A stretch of DNA of 64,000 bases from Agarophyton chilense (Eukaryota > Rhodophyta > Florideophyceae > Gracilariales > Gracilariaceae). The notes beneath the pieces are model-generated. The model was not told the origin of the DNA, made no database searches, and saw nothing but the letters and a program-made list of their open reading frames with translations. Positions 48,033 to 58,793 of the stretch are shown here, one piece after another. The stretch is taken from NCBI GenBank assembly GCA_030374765.1, contig JARGXX010000111.1, positions 806,001 through 870,000 of the forward strand, given 5' to 3'. The translations under genes were made by a program, and so were the position numbers. Numbering within the stretch: the first letter of the stretch is position 1; each line of letters starts with the position of its first letter.

Positions 48033-49427
48033 ATTGGAAGTTTTGATAGTGGCAATTCCGCCATGTTTTGTTGCGGTGCCTTTTTGCTGCTTTTTACTTC
48101 GGTAGTAAATGACGGAGTGAATGGGTGTGAATGGTCACATCTTCCCTTAAACTCAAAACGTTATTGAAAAAATGCGTAACCATATTTCAAACGATCTGCT
48201 CCAATGAAAACCTGCCATTTCAAATTTTCTCGTAACCACTATTTCCAAAGCAGAAACGATTTGACGAAGTTTCGATCTTACAATCAGCATCTCGGCGATG
48301 CTGCTCATGTGCACGGTTTAGGTTGGATGAAATCTTTTCTTGAAGCTCTCTCAATGAGGCTTCCACATCTACCTCACGCCGCAACTCTATCGTATCCGCT
48401 GTCCCTGCCACTATGCGTGCACGGTCCTCCAACACCGATCTCTTCCTGCGTGGTGCAGTTTTGCTAGCCTTCCATCTTGTAAAGCGCAGTTCTGCTTCTC
48501 ACACTGACAGCCTGGCGAGCGAAGTGCCTTGTAATGGTGTACTCTTTGCAATATTCATCCTGTGGAAGGCGCTTTTCGCAGTTCCGTTAGTGTTCAGTGG
48601 TGTTGGGCGCGTGATTGTTCGCTTCATAATGAGTCTTTAAAAAACTGAGCGTAAGCAACACTAGGCTAGCCTAGAAGGTCAGTGTGTTAAAAATATTCCG
48701 CTATTCTGTACATGCGATGCTCATCTTGTTTCTCTCTTTCTCTCTCTTTCATTAAAGTGATTCTTTTTACTTTGTATTCAATCGTTCGCAAACAGAAGGA
48801 CCTGGCGTGGTCTTCATTAAGAACAGTGTGAATGTGACTCGCCACATTATTTCCATCATGCTCGTGATGAGCTTCCCACCAATGGGCAAACCACTCCGAC
48901 CAGAACTCTGCGATACTGGCAGGTCCATTCGGCATAATCTCCTACAATATTCGTACTTTTCCCACTACGCGAACTTCCAAATTAATGGTCTTAAAAGCAT
49001 TTTCTGCAGGTTTAAAGGAAAAGCAGCGAATCACAGTCTTGGCTCCACCGTGATCAGAAGTGAAAAACAGTAGTCTTGATGAAGAAACGACCTTGCTTTC
49101 TATAGATTTAAAGTTTAATTCATACAGTTTTTATCTTCCGAAGAGAAGGCACCGAAATTATTTTCGAGTTGCAGAACAACGATAGGCTTGCCAATAAACG
49201 TTGAAATTTGTTTTGCATTTCGTCAAAATGTCGTTGCACAGCGGATAAATACGCTGGATGCATATTACGAAGACGCATGGTATGATCGGTGTAGTAATCT
49301 ACTATGTCGGGGAATCCGATGGGTTGGGTTTTCGCAAAGTCGCGGTTGGAACTCAGAAGTGAGTGATTTCATCAGCATTGTGCTATGAGAAGGCACACCG
49401 CGTAAGATGCCAGGAGGCAGGGTACAG
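48033..49427. other. No gene recognised
   Basis: Two short minus-strand frames have a charged, helical look (48220-48435: VDVEASLRELQEKISSNLNR; 48687-48935). A pyrimidine run of CT repeats lies at about 48729-48750. 49188-49388 is open on the plus strand but unassigned. A purine-rich tract (AGGAGGCAGGG) stands just before the LTR-like segment. Confidence 0.35.
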
Positions 49428-49676
49428 TGTTGGGACACGTGGTATCACGAGTGGAGTGGCTTGCAACGGCGCATGTAGTGGCGATCCACGTGGCTGGGTT
49501 TACTACCCTTTGTAGCTAGACGTCCATTAGGAACCATACCCATACAGTGGTTTGGCTAAGTGTCTGACCACTGGGTATTATTTATATATTTATTTGGGCA
49601 CTCACCCTGGCACACAGTATATAGTGTACCAGAGGTGAGCGCCGACTCCAAGTAAAGGAGACAACATGCGCATCAT
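49428..49676 (+). repeat. Possible 249-bp LTR (TGTTG...CAACA)
   Basis: The segment begins TGTTGGGACACG and ends GGAGACAACA, so its ends form the short inverted repeat TGTTG/CAACA usual for LTRs. It holds a TATA-like run (TATTTATATATTTATTT, near 49580). A polypurine-like AGGAGGCAGGG lies directly upstream, as it does before a 3' LTR. Against this, the 5 bp on either side differ, no primer-binding site follows, and there is no second copy in the window. Family undetermined. Confidence 0.3.
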
Positions 49677-51214
49677 GACTATTCTGTCCCTCGCTTAGGA
49701 TTCCTCAACCGGAGATCCAGACGAGCTCTAATAGATAGTCAGACCGCAACCACTCCACGAGACGTATTGTACCTACGTTCCGTCAACGTTTTACAGTTGC
49801 ACTGTTTACCCTTGCTGGGGAGTAGTGGCCTTACACCCCACTTCCAGCTCGCAGGTGTTGTAGCTCTACCACCCCTTTTCTTTCGCCGCAAGCGACCCAT
49901 CGGCAGACCGAACGCTGTCGCAGGTGTCTGCTTTCTCCATTAGAGCGGATAATACAATCGGCAGGCAAATATGGAGACAGACCGCACCGATGAAAGAATT
50001 GGTGTCGAATATATGTCGTGAATAGTTGATCATAAGCGATACAAAAGAGATGAGGAACGAAGTACTATCAGAAGAAATCGAACCCATATAAATAAAGTAC
50101 CCTACTGCAAGGAAGAAAAGGACAACGTGACCAGAGATGAAAGGGGACGAGTGTGAAATATTGCGGGAAGTTTGACGGACGGACGTGGAACGGTCCGGAT
50201 GATCACTTGAGGTGGCGAATGTTGTAGTTGCCTCTCAGGAGGAATGCAGTGTGAGAATAATCTTATAACGCAATTAGTGAGAATAGGGTGACGATGCGCG
50301 AGCGCGGACACTTAGACCACGAGGACTCACGCACCTCGACCTAACTCCGAAAAATACAATTGGCTCCGAAACGACAATAATAAAACTTCCAAAAGCGTAA
50401 CTGCGAAGTATCCGTCTGAACCAGCCTCCGCCATCGTAGACGCAGACGTAAAACGAATTGACAGGAGCCCAACTATCGATCTTAAGGGCCACAAAGACCG
50501 ACAGCGACTCGGGCTCCACGTCCCTCGTAAAGATCCTACAGCCCTCTAACCTCCAACGCCCACTGAACCAAAACAGCCTGAATAAAATACAGGACCAGAT
50601 ACGTCTTCGACGTTGTCCACCGAATTTTTAAGGAAAAGGTTTTGCATCGACGTCTTGGATGCAACGAACGACTGTGCACTGAGAGATGCGCATCGGTTTT
50701 GAATAAGGCTGGACAAGATTGGGCCTCTTTGAATCGTACAGGGCGTCTAGCGGGGGTTGTACAACTCACAATAACCGTAGCAAAAAATCTCGCCCTTGTT
50801 GCCATTGCGCGGGATATACAAATGACGGGCGCGGGGGTGCTCGGAATATAAGCTCCTGCAAGAGGGTATCTGATGCATCGTTACCGGGTGGTCGTACATA
50901 AAAGCGGCTGCTGCTTATTCAAGTCCAGCAACACTCGCGCAGGAAAATGTCGTTGACGTCAGAGGAGAGAAGATCTCTGTCTCAAACAGAGCGTGAAGTT
51001 GAAATGAGAGCATTATTGGGAGACTCTTGAAAACTCAATTTATGTAGGCGTAGTTTTTGAATGAATTTTTCACCCTCAGACTGGACGAACTACAGTCACG
51101 AACCTGCTAAAATCCTCTGGTGATTCAGCGATTTCTAACTCTGCAGGAACCCTCAGACATACTTGAATGCGGACGTCGTTGCCATAACATAAACATGGAT
51201 AGAACACACCCCGA
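49677..51214. other. No gene recognised
   Basis: Short frames on both strands without motifs. The last part (about 50945-51030, plus: SLTSEERRSLSQTEREVEMR) might be an eroded extension of the RPB1-like relic, but the match is too weak to call. Confidence 0.35.
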
Positions 51215-52300
51215 CACACCCCGAACTGCGCGCCTGCACTTGGCCTCTCACACGACTAGACAATTTTCTGGAAAGAGATTCGGTTCTGAATCTACTGATC
51301 CACGTCAATAAATGGGATAATATTGTTCCAGAGCCAATTATGTACAATCTGAGACTTCTATAGACAGAAAGAAGGATCTTTTTCTAGTGCTACCGTCTGT
51401 ATGTTTTATACGCTTCAATGTAACTCACCCGGATAAAGAAAAGCCTGACATCTCACCAAGAAACACAACGTTGTACATCTCCACATCTCCAGAGGAGAAC
51501 TTATCAGTGGATTCGTTGACCAGAGGATTTTAGAATCTTCTGCGAATGAATTAACTCACGTTTCATTGAAAGAATTTTAACGAAGGCTACCCGAAAAGGT
51601 GATTTCCGAAATTCAGGTTTTTGTATACCAATACGTTCTGCAAAGGGGCCATTATATTGAAATTGATTACACCATTGCCGACGAAGATACTATGCGATAT
51701 GTCATTCAAACGATCCAGAATGCAAAGGATGGTGTGAAAACTCTCGTATGTAAAGCCTAAAAGGAAGAGAAGACCTTACTTCCAGGAAAAGTTATCATGG
51801 AATATTTCGAAACAGAGGTCAACAAAGTGCTTCATGGTTCCCATGATAAGTGTGGTTCTTCCGCTGGAGACTATATACTGAAGTCTAACAACATCAAACT
51901 AGTGGTAAGCGCTGGAACAAAATATTCGTTCCTCAACATTTCCCAGATTTGTGGGTGCGTAGGCCGGCAAAAGGTTGAGGGCAATCGAATATCTGAAGGA
52001 CTCATCCGCAGAACCCTTCTTCAGTTCGTGCTTGTTGACCCTGGTTTAGAGAGTCGTGGTTATGTGGAGGACGTCTAGTAGCCGAGACTCACTCCTTTGG
52101 AGCTTTTCCTTCACGCCATAGCAGTGCAAAAAGGTCTGATCGATATAGCCGTGAAAACTGCTGAAACAGGATACATTTAACGTAGACTAATGAAACCTAT
52201 GAAAGAAATTATGTTTAGGAATGAAGGAATCGTGCGGAATTCATGCAATCATATTATAGAGTTTCTATATGAAGAAGATGGAGTGGATGAGATATTTCAT
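51215..52300 (+). pseudogene. RNA polymerase II largest subunit (RPB1)-like relic, pore/funnel region
   Basis: RPB1 is the catalytic subunit of nuclear RNA polymerase II. The relic covers the stretch from before the pore and funnel into the cleft region. Diagnostic pieces in order: [122 protein letters not shown] then YEEDG. These follow the RPB1 order ([57 protein letters not shown]). It is broken by stops, for example TAG TAG at 52076-52081 and TAA at 52178-52180, and by a frame change near 51490. The N-terminal catalytic NADFDGD region and the C-terminal repeats are absent. It has no visible introns. It may be a processed copy, a decayed host paralogue, or derived from a large DNA virus that carries RPB1. 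Confidence 0.85.
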
Positions 52301-52404
52301 GAAGATGGAACCACAACTTGCCAAATTTCACACTTAGTTTCAGAGGCAGGGAACCGTTTGCAGTTTTCCATTCCTATAATTTTCTGCTTTTTTCCCGAAA
52401 TATA

Positions 52405-54734
52405 AGTGGCGTGATATTAGAATGCCCCGCCGTAGCCGGCTTTGGAATTGCTTCCACGGCTACCGTTGGGATTGGCGAATGGTGTTGAAGAGGAAGATAT
52501 CGTCAGGTGCACCGGATGTGCGGCGAGATCGCAAGTCCCAAAGCCGTGACTATGGCAAGGAAAGGGATGGCGCCGGCGGTGGTAGAGAAAGTCCGCCGAG
52601 AACCAAGCTAAAGAGTGTAGGCGATGCAAGAGTGCGCGGAACTGGGGGTTGTTCGGAGGAAACGGTATGTGATGACATTTCCGCGATTCCGAACATCAAC
52701 AATGGCAAGAAAGCGACACGAAGACGAAACGTGGGCGTTGAGAAGATGTACGCAATGCAGAACGGCAATCCAAAAGTTTTGAGAGTTGGTACAGTGCGGG
52801 GAGAACTTTGAGGTTGTCGGAAGGGCAAAACTTCTAAAACTCGCCGTGATGGTGTTAATGAGGTCAGGAAAGCTACTGACCCGGTTGACAAAGAGGTTAC
52901 GCTCGTTGAGGCATGTGCAGATGCAGTGATCGAGGCGATTGAGGATAAAACAGTAGAAGAAGGTCAAGAAGAATAGAAAAAGCAGTGGAGAAGCGGTGCA
53001 AACGATTCAGCACGGCGACAGGAACCACAGGTATTATGAAAATGAGATTCGAGGCGATGTATAGCAATATCTCACCGTCCCATAGGAAAGGAAACAGAGG
53101 TAACAGAGGATATCGAGAGGGGTATTGGAGACGGGACCAGAGGCGCAGCTAACCGCGCAGAGATTCCAGGTACAACGAAAGATGAACAGGATGGGGAACC
53201 CGTTTGATTACAAAAGAGGTTTTAGTACGAAGCCAGGGTCTCGAGGAACTATTCGGGACGCTAGGAACTATTCGGGACGCAAGGCAACCGCTGTAGAAGT
53301 AGAGATAAAAAAAGAATCTTCGGGAAGACGAGAGACAGAGCGAGGAACAGAAGCACGGAGAACAAGAGGAGTGGAATACGAGAACGTGGTAGCAGATGGA
53401 AGGGAAGAAGGGCCTCGTGTTTTGGAAGAGCGTTTTGTAAGTGAGTCTGGTGAAGAACAGGTGGTTGGGGGTAGATATATAGATCGGAGACTCCAGATTG
53501 CATGCGTGTGAAAAGAAGGAGAATAGTATTGGTAATGGCATCGAGGACTGCGATGGGCGTTTAAGGCAGAGTTGGAAGTGCGAGAGGACGATCTGTTGCA
53601 GGGAATGAGGAAAAGGGTGCAGATGTTTTGAAAGAGAATTTTAGTATGTTACCACGTAATGCTTTCGTTCAGAAGGTCAATGATTTGAAGGGGGAGTCGA
53701 TTAAGGTGAAGGATGATTACTTTAGTGTGATGGTGAGTCTGAAAGTGACGCAGAAGGAAGGGGATCGACTGAGGAGGGAGGTAAGTGGACAAAATGGGTT
53801 GGTGGACAGCTTGAGCGAAGCGTTTAACACTCTTAAAAGGGGAGGGAAAGGGTGTGAATCGGGAGAAATGGCAAAGCGACGCAAGTATGACATTGGAGTA
53901 CAGGAGAGATTCTATTGGTTTATACGGTAGTTCTATGCTAGGATTCTACATTATGCGAAGATGGAGACGTCGAAACTCAGCTTCAAAACGAAGGTAATTG
54001 TAAGGAATTGGATGAATCGAAGTGGGACGGTGAGAGCGCAAAACGAACAGAGTTTTCTTTGGTAGGGCCAAGCGAGATAGTACCGAGTTTTTCGATTCAG
54101 TTAGCGATAGAAATGAGGGCGTACACCCCTTCATCTCGAAGGGGAAGTGATTCGTTGCTGAAGTATGTTGTGGGCAGAAAGGTGGAAGAGAAACGGTGGG
54201 ACTCCATAACGACTGCGGGGAGGAAGGAGGAGTGCTTTGAAGAGTTGAGCGAGGATATGTGTTTGAGACAGAGGATAAGCCAGGCGCTGAGTGATGTGGT
54301 AGGGTTACAAAAGCGGGGTGCGCGTGACCGACTCTTTGGGCTGCTTGGTTATGACTTGATTGCGCAGCGTGTGAAGGTGCAGAAGGACATGCAGCTTATC
54401 ATGGTATTGAAGACGCAGATAAAAAAGGCGCGAGAAAAGTTTTTGGATGGGGGATGAGGATGGAACGAGAAGGCTATCGGCATGGCGCAGGCACTGGATT
54501 GAAGATCTGATATATTCGGGGTCGAGGGCTGTTACGACGTTCAGAAGATTTTATGAGGGAGATTTGTATTTTAGGAATGTAGATGCAGTGCAAATGCTGG
54601 AGGAGTTTATAGGGCGTGATGTTAGGACGGAAAAGGATGGGAAGAATCAGAATGTGGATGGGAAGGTGATGCATCTCGCAAGACTGGATGCGTGGATTGC
54701 TTGCGTTCCGGCTGCTATGGACAGCGAGGGTTGA
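52405..54734 (+). pseudogene. Unrecognised charged/coiled-coil protein remnant, purine-rich strand
   Basis: From about 52420 the plus strand is strongly G/A-rich and reads as an interrupted protein (or two). An Arg/Gly/Glu-rich disordered first part (52422-52811 and 53125-53511: RRETERGTEARRTRGVEYEN) is followed by helical, coiled-coil-like pieces (53628-53930: SLKVTQKEGDRLRREVSGQN; 54008-54457: LSEDMCLRQRISQALSDVVG, VQKDMQLIMVLKTQIKKARE). A last piece (54447-54734) reads FRRFYEGDLYFRNVDAVQML. The readings are continuous in sense but change frame several times. The strand bias agrees with coding on plus. No family recognised. It is convergent with the minus-strand gene that ends near 54763. 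Confidence 0.4.
53244..53281. repeat. 19-bp tandem duplication
   Basis: AGGAACTATTCGGGACGC plus one base occurs twice back to back (53244-53262 and 53263-53281) inside the disordered reading. The period of 19 is not a multiple of three, so one unit shifts the frame. Confidence 0.8.
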
Positions 54735-54762
54735 CGCGGGGGCCAGAGGCAAATATTGTTTT

Positions 54763-57700
54763 CTACGTTATACGGTAGGAATTAACCGCTTGCAGTGGAG
54801 TGGTTTTGGAGGTGGCTTTTGAGGTAGTGTGGAAGAGGAATGGTGTGGAGTTTGAGCACAATCGGTTTCTTGCGGTGGAAGGAAGGAGGGTGGCAAGAAA
54901 TTCGGAGAAGATTGCGACGGTGGATATTTGGATGCCTTCATCTGGGAAGATCTGACTTGCATTGAAAGAGTATTTCTTTGTGGACAACATGACGAAACGC
55001 CTCGGTGCTGTACCGGATGGCTACGTGAGAGATTTCAAACCGAAAGAGTCGTATTTTACTCGTTTGCAGAGAGTGAGTGGGAGCTGAGTAGAGAAGCCAA
55101 TGGGAGAAGAAGTGGGAATGGTGTGTGCAACACAAAGAGTAGTAGGAGACTTTAACCAAGGAGACGGTTTAATGAATGGGTTTACACCGGGTTCCTGATA
55201 GAAACGGTTGAGGTAGAAGCGGTGAAAGCGCATGTTGAGGCGTCGTGCAAAAGAAGGAGCGGGGTAGTTCTCGCGGAGTACTTGAACGGAGCAGAGGATG
55301 GAGGAAGAAGAGATGAAACCGAATCAAGAGGAGTGGTTTTCAGAGTCTGAGGCTGAATAGATGGGTACAGGGTGCCCTGTGTGGTTGTGTTCGTCCTCCG
55401 TTGCCCAAAGAAGGGAGTTGGAGTTGAGGGCTTGGTCAATGTGGTCCCTCCGGGGGACCATTTCCAAGAACTGAACGAATGGGGGTGTGGTGGAGATGTT
55501 GGGGGGTGTTTGTTGATGAGAGTTGAACGAGGGAGTTGAATTTACAAACGGAGATGGTGTGGGAAGAAATGGAGGAGGTTTTGCCGGCGATGATGACCTG
55601 TGAGAACTGGAGACTTGGAGAGACCGAAAGAAGGAGCTACGAAGATGCGTTGAATAACTGAGATCGGGGGATCCTTCAGTGCAATTTCGTTTTGTCTGGG
55701 GCTGTAATTTTGCAAGGCAGCTATGTATCCACGGATGATGTACGCAGACTTGGATACTGGAGGGAGAGGGTGATGAAGGAGGGTAGTGCAGTGGTTCCTT
55801 TTTGTGAGAGGGTGGAAATAGTGTGTGAAGAGAAGAGGTCTTTCAGGGAGGATAGGTTGGAGAGAGGGTTGTGGTGGAGGAGCCTGTGTGCGGTGATGAG
55901 GTCTGAGAGTGGTACGGTTCTGCCTTCACGGACGAAAATGGACTGATGGGATGTGAGAGAAGTTTTGGAGGAGGAGGAGGAGATGTAAGAATGAGAGGGG
56001 ATGGAGGTCCCGTGCTGGAGTGTGTGCGACCAGGCGATGGCGCGGATGGTTTCATTATTTGCGGTGGATCGTCGTTTGGAGGTGTTGCAGGAATGAGCTG
56101 TTAAAAGGATGTGGGCGTGTTCGTAGATGTTAGCATCGGTGAAGTGGAGGCCTCCGTTTTTTCAAAGGCCTGAACAATGTGATCGCGGAGGTGAAACTTG
56201 AGGGTGCCGAGGTTGAAGGTGTGGTAAGGGCCGAGAGTGGCGATTGCCGTGAGTTTAAAGGAGCGAATGTGGTCCTCTAGTTTTGAGAATGTATCTTGTG
56301 TCTATTTTTGGACGTTGTTGCAGCGCATGGACACGATGAGTAGATCGGTAGATTTGGTGAAGACGGTGGTGACTGGGGCGGTTTGTACTTCGTTGAAGCA
56401 TCTGTCGACAAAAGAGCCGATGAATGGGAAGACCATGTCAAGAGCGCGATAGTGTTTGGCCTCGAGCATATCGCGTATGCCTTATGGAATGAAGAATGCG
56501 TTGCGGTTACGAGCGCTGTCCGAAGTGGAGGGGTTGATTCGGAAGCCTTGGGCGCGGGGGAGTGAGCTTCGACCGCAGCGAAAATGGAGTTTGTGCGGTT
56601 GAGAATTAAGGTGCAGATAGACATGAAGGAGTGGGAGGGGTTGGAGGGGCACACGGTGGTGAAGAGAGATTCAGACTTGAGCTTTTCGATGGCTGTGAGT
56701 TTGATCTCTTTGGAGAATTTGAGGTGAAAGTTGTGGAGGGGTTCAAATGCGAAGATGCTGTAGGGGATAAGCTCTTGGGTGATGGTGTGGAGGGGTTAGG
56801 ATTCGAGAATGGGGTTGTATTTCGCGAGGGGTACTTCTTTTGGGGCTGTCAGTGCTCCTTCTGTCTTGGTGTGGGCGACGTTGGTTTTTGGAAGAGGGTC
56901 GCCTGTTCAGAGTAATGGAGGAGAGAGGCGTACAGCTTTCGAGTGTTAAAAGTGGGATGGGGAGTGCGGGAGAAACGCTGTGAGAGGGTTTGTAGAGGAG
57001 GGAGCGAATGAGGAGACATCGGTGGCAGGGTCTCTTGGGGCGTGTTACGTGGGAGATGAAGAAAATGTCCTTGGCCTCGGCAACTTCTGCGCAATAGATT
57101 GCGAGGAATGGGTGATATTGGCTTTTGAATTTGTAAGCGTTGGAGAAAGGTATGCTGAGGAGACCGGAAGAGAGAAGTGGCTGGAGGATAGTTTTCATGG
57201 CGGCTTGAATGAGTTTTATTCTTGTTTCGAAATGGAATGCTGCGGACGAGTAGGTGATAGCGTTTGCTTCGGGGGCCGATGCAGTGGGTTGGAAGGACGT
57301 TTGGAGGTAACCGACGAAAGTGAGGTTTTCAGAGATGCACTTTCAGCTGTTAGAGTCCAAGAAGTTGAGGAGGGTGATGTGGAGGGGGTAAGAGGTGATA
57401 GAAGAGTCTTTGAGAGAGGTGAAGGATTTGTCCGAGTAGACCCGGATGAGACCGATGAAGGAGTCTATTCCGGTTGTGTGAGGGCATTGCCATATGTTTT
57501 TGTCGTTCTTTAACTGCATGATGGCGGACTTGATGGCGGGGAAGATATTGTGTCCGAGAGAGGCGGCCATGGGGTGAGGGAAGGCGGGGGAACCAGATTC
57601 TGACTTTTGAGCGATGGGGTGAAAGAAGGTGTTGCGGTGATATCTGAGAGAGAGCTGATGTTTAAGGATACCGATTGGGCTTTGAGGTAGACGGATGTGG

Positions 57701-58376
57701 AGAAGCAGTTGAGATTGTCGGTGGTTGAGTGTAGGACGAAGCCGAAGGAACAGATGCAGTGCTTGAAGAGGTTTTCTTGGAGCTCGATGCGTTGGCGAGT
57801 GGAGGAGATAGATCGCTGGAAGGCTGACTTGGAGAAGCATGGATCTTTTAGGATGGCGATGAGCTCTTCTGCTTTTAGATGGCCAAAGCTGGCGGCAATA
57901 TAGGAGATGTATAGGACGTGCTGCTCTACTTGTGGGTGTTCAAAGATGAGAGTGAAGCGAAGATGGAGGAGTGCGGCTGAGAATAACACGGAGCAGAGCG
58001 AATTGTTAGAGATGGGATGTGTCTCTGCGGTTTGGGGGGAGAGGGCATATTGCTGGTGGTGGTAAAAGTCCTCATCTGCGAGGAGGAAGTTATCGGAGGG
58101 GTTGTTTGAGTGGGTGAGAGGGGCGTGCAGTTAAGGAGTGGACTTGTGGCTCTTTGTGCGTTGGGGAAAGTGGGTTATAGTTGGTGGGGGCGCGCGTTTT
58201 GTGGTTGAGATCCGGTGAGGGCACCTTAGGTGGTTGGGCTGTAAGGCAGGTGTGATGCCGGCGAAGAAGGAGCAACGGGAGAAGCAGGAGCGAAGCATAG
58301 TGTGGAATGCAAGTTTCGCGTTGATACTGGAGGAAAGAAAAGAAGCAAAAGGTCGTATAGGTTGTGGGGCATCCAT
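54763..58376 (-). pseudogene. Large unrecognised protein remnant, pyrimidine-rich strand
   Basis: The minus strand from 58376 (MDAPQPIRPFASFLSSS) down to 54763 reads as an interrupted protein of perhaps 1,100-1,200 residues, rich in Ser, Thr, Pro and Leu. The best stretches are VEQHVLYISYIAASFGHLKA and RIELQENLFKHCICSFGFVL (57510-57989), HTTGIDSFIGLIRVYSDKSF (about 57430), YHPFLAIYCAEVAEAKDIFF (about 57090) and ASQIFPDEGIQISTVAIFSE near the end (54763-54990). The opposite strand also has a 177-codon frame (56980-57513), which is Glu/Gly-rich and looks like the shadow of this one. I recognise no domain. Size, composition and position opposite a coiled-coil gene would suit a structural gene of a virus-like element, but that is conjecture; if so it is a broken fossil. 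Confidence 0.4.
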
Positions 58377-58793
58377 TTCACGTGATGCCGGGCTGTGGGG
58401 AGTAGTTGAGAAGAATTGTGAGCAATGACCTCTGTATTGTGAGAATATAGGAATTTGTCTATGTGCCGCGGATGTACCAGATTTCTATTCCTATTTTGGT
58501 ATTTATTGCTATTGACAGGCTCTACTTACTATTACGAGAACATGAAAGAGGGTAGCGAAAATTTTAAATACATGCATAATGTTTTAGTATGCACACCTGA
58601 TCGGAGCTCGCAAAAACGTCAGGTTTTTCTGCTTTTGCTAGTTCTTTTTCCCTAAAACTAGCGACTTTGAATTAGTGAAATTTTTTTGAGAAAATATGGA
58701 ACTACAAAAAAAAAAATTCATGCGTTTTCTTTCTTTTCACTTTTCTTCGTCTGTTTTTGACGCCTAAAGAGCATTCCGAGAACACAGACAAAG
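58377..58793. other. No gene recognised
   Basis: AT-rich gap with a short open stretch (58455-58655) and an A-run near 58705. This is the end of the G-rich zone. Confidence 0.4.

Noticed and set aside
56980-57513. 177-codon plus-strand ORF (Glu/Gly/Val-rich)
   Set aside because: It lies opposite better protein-like sense on the minus strand, and its composition is what a G-rich strand gives in any frame.
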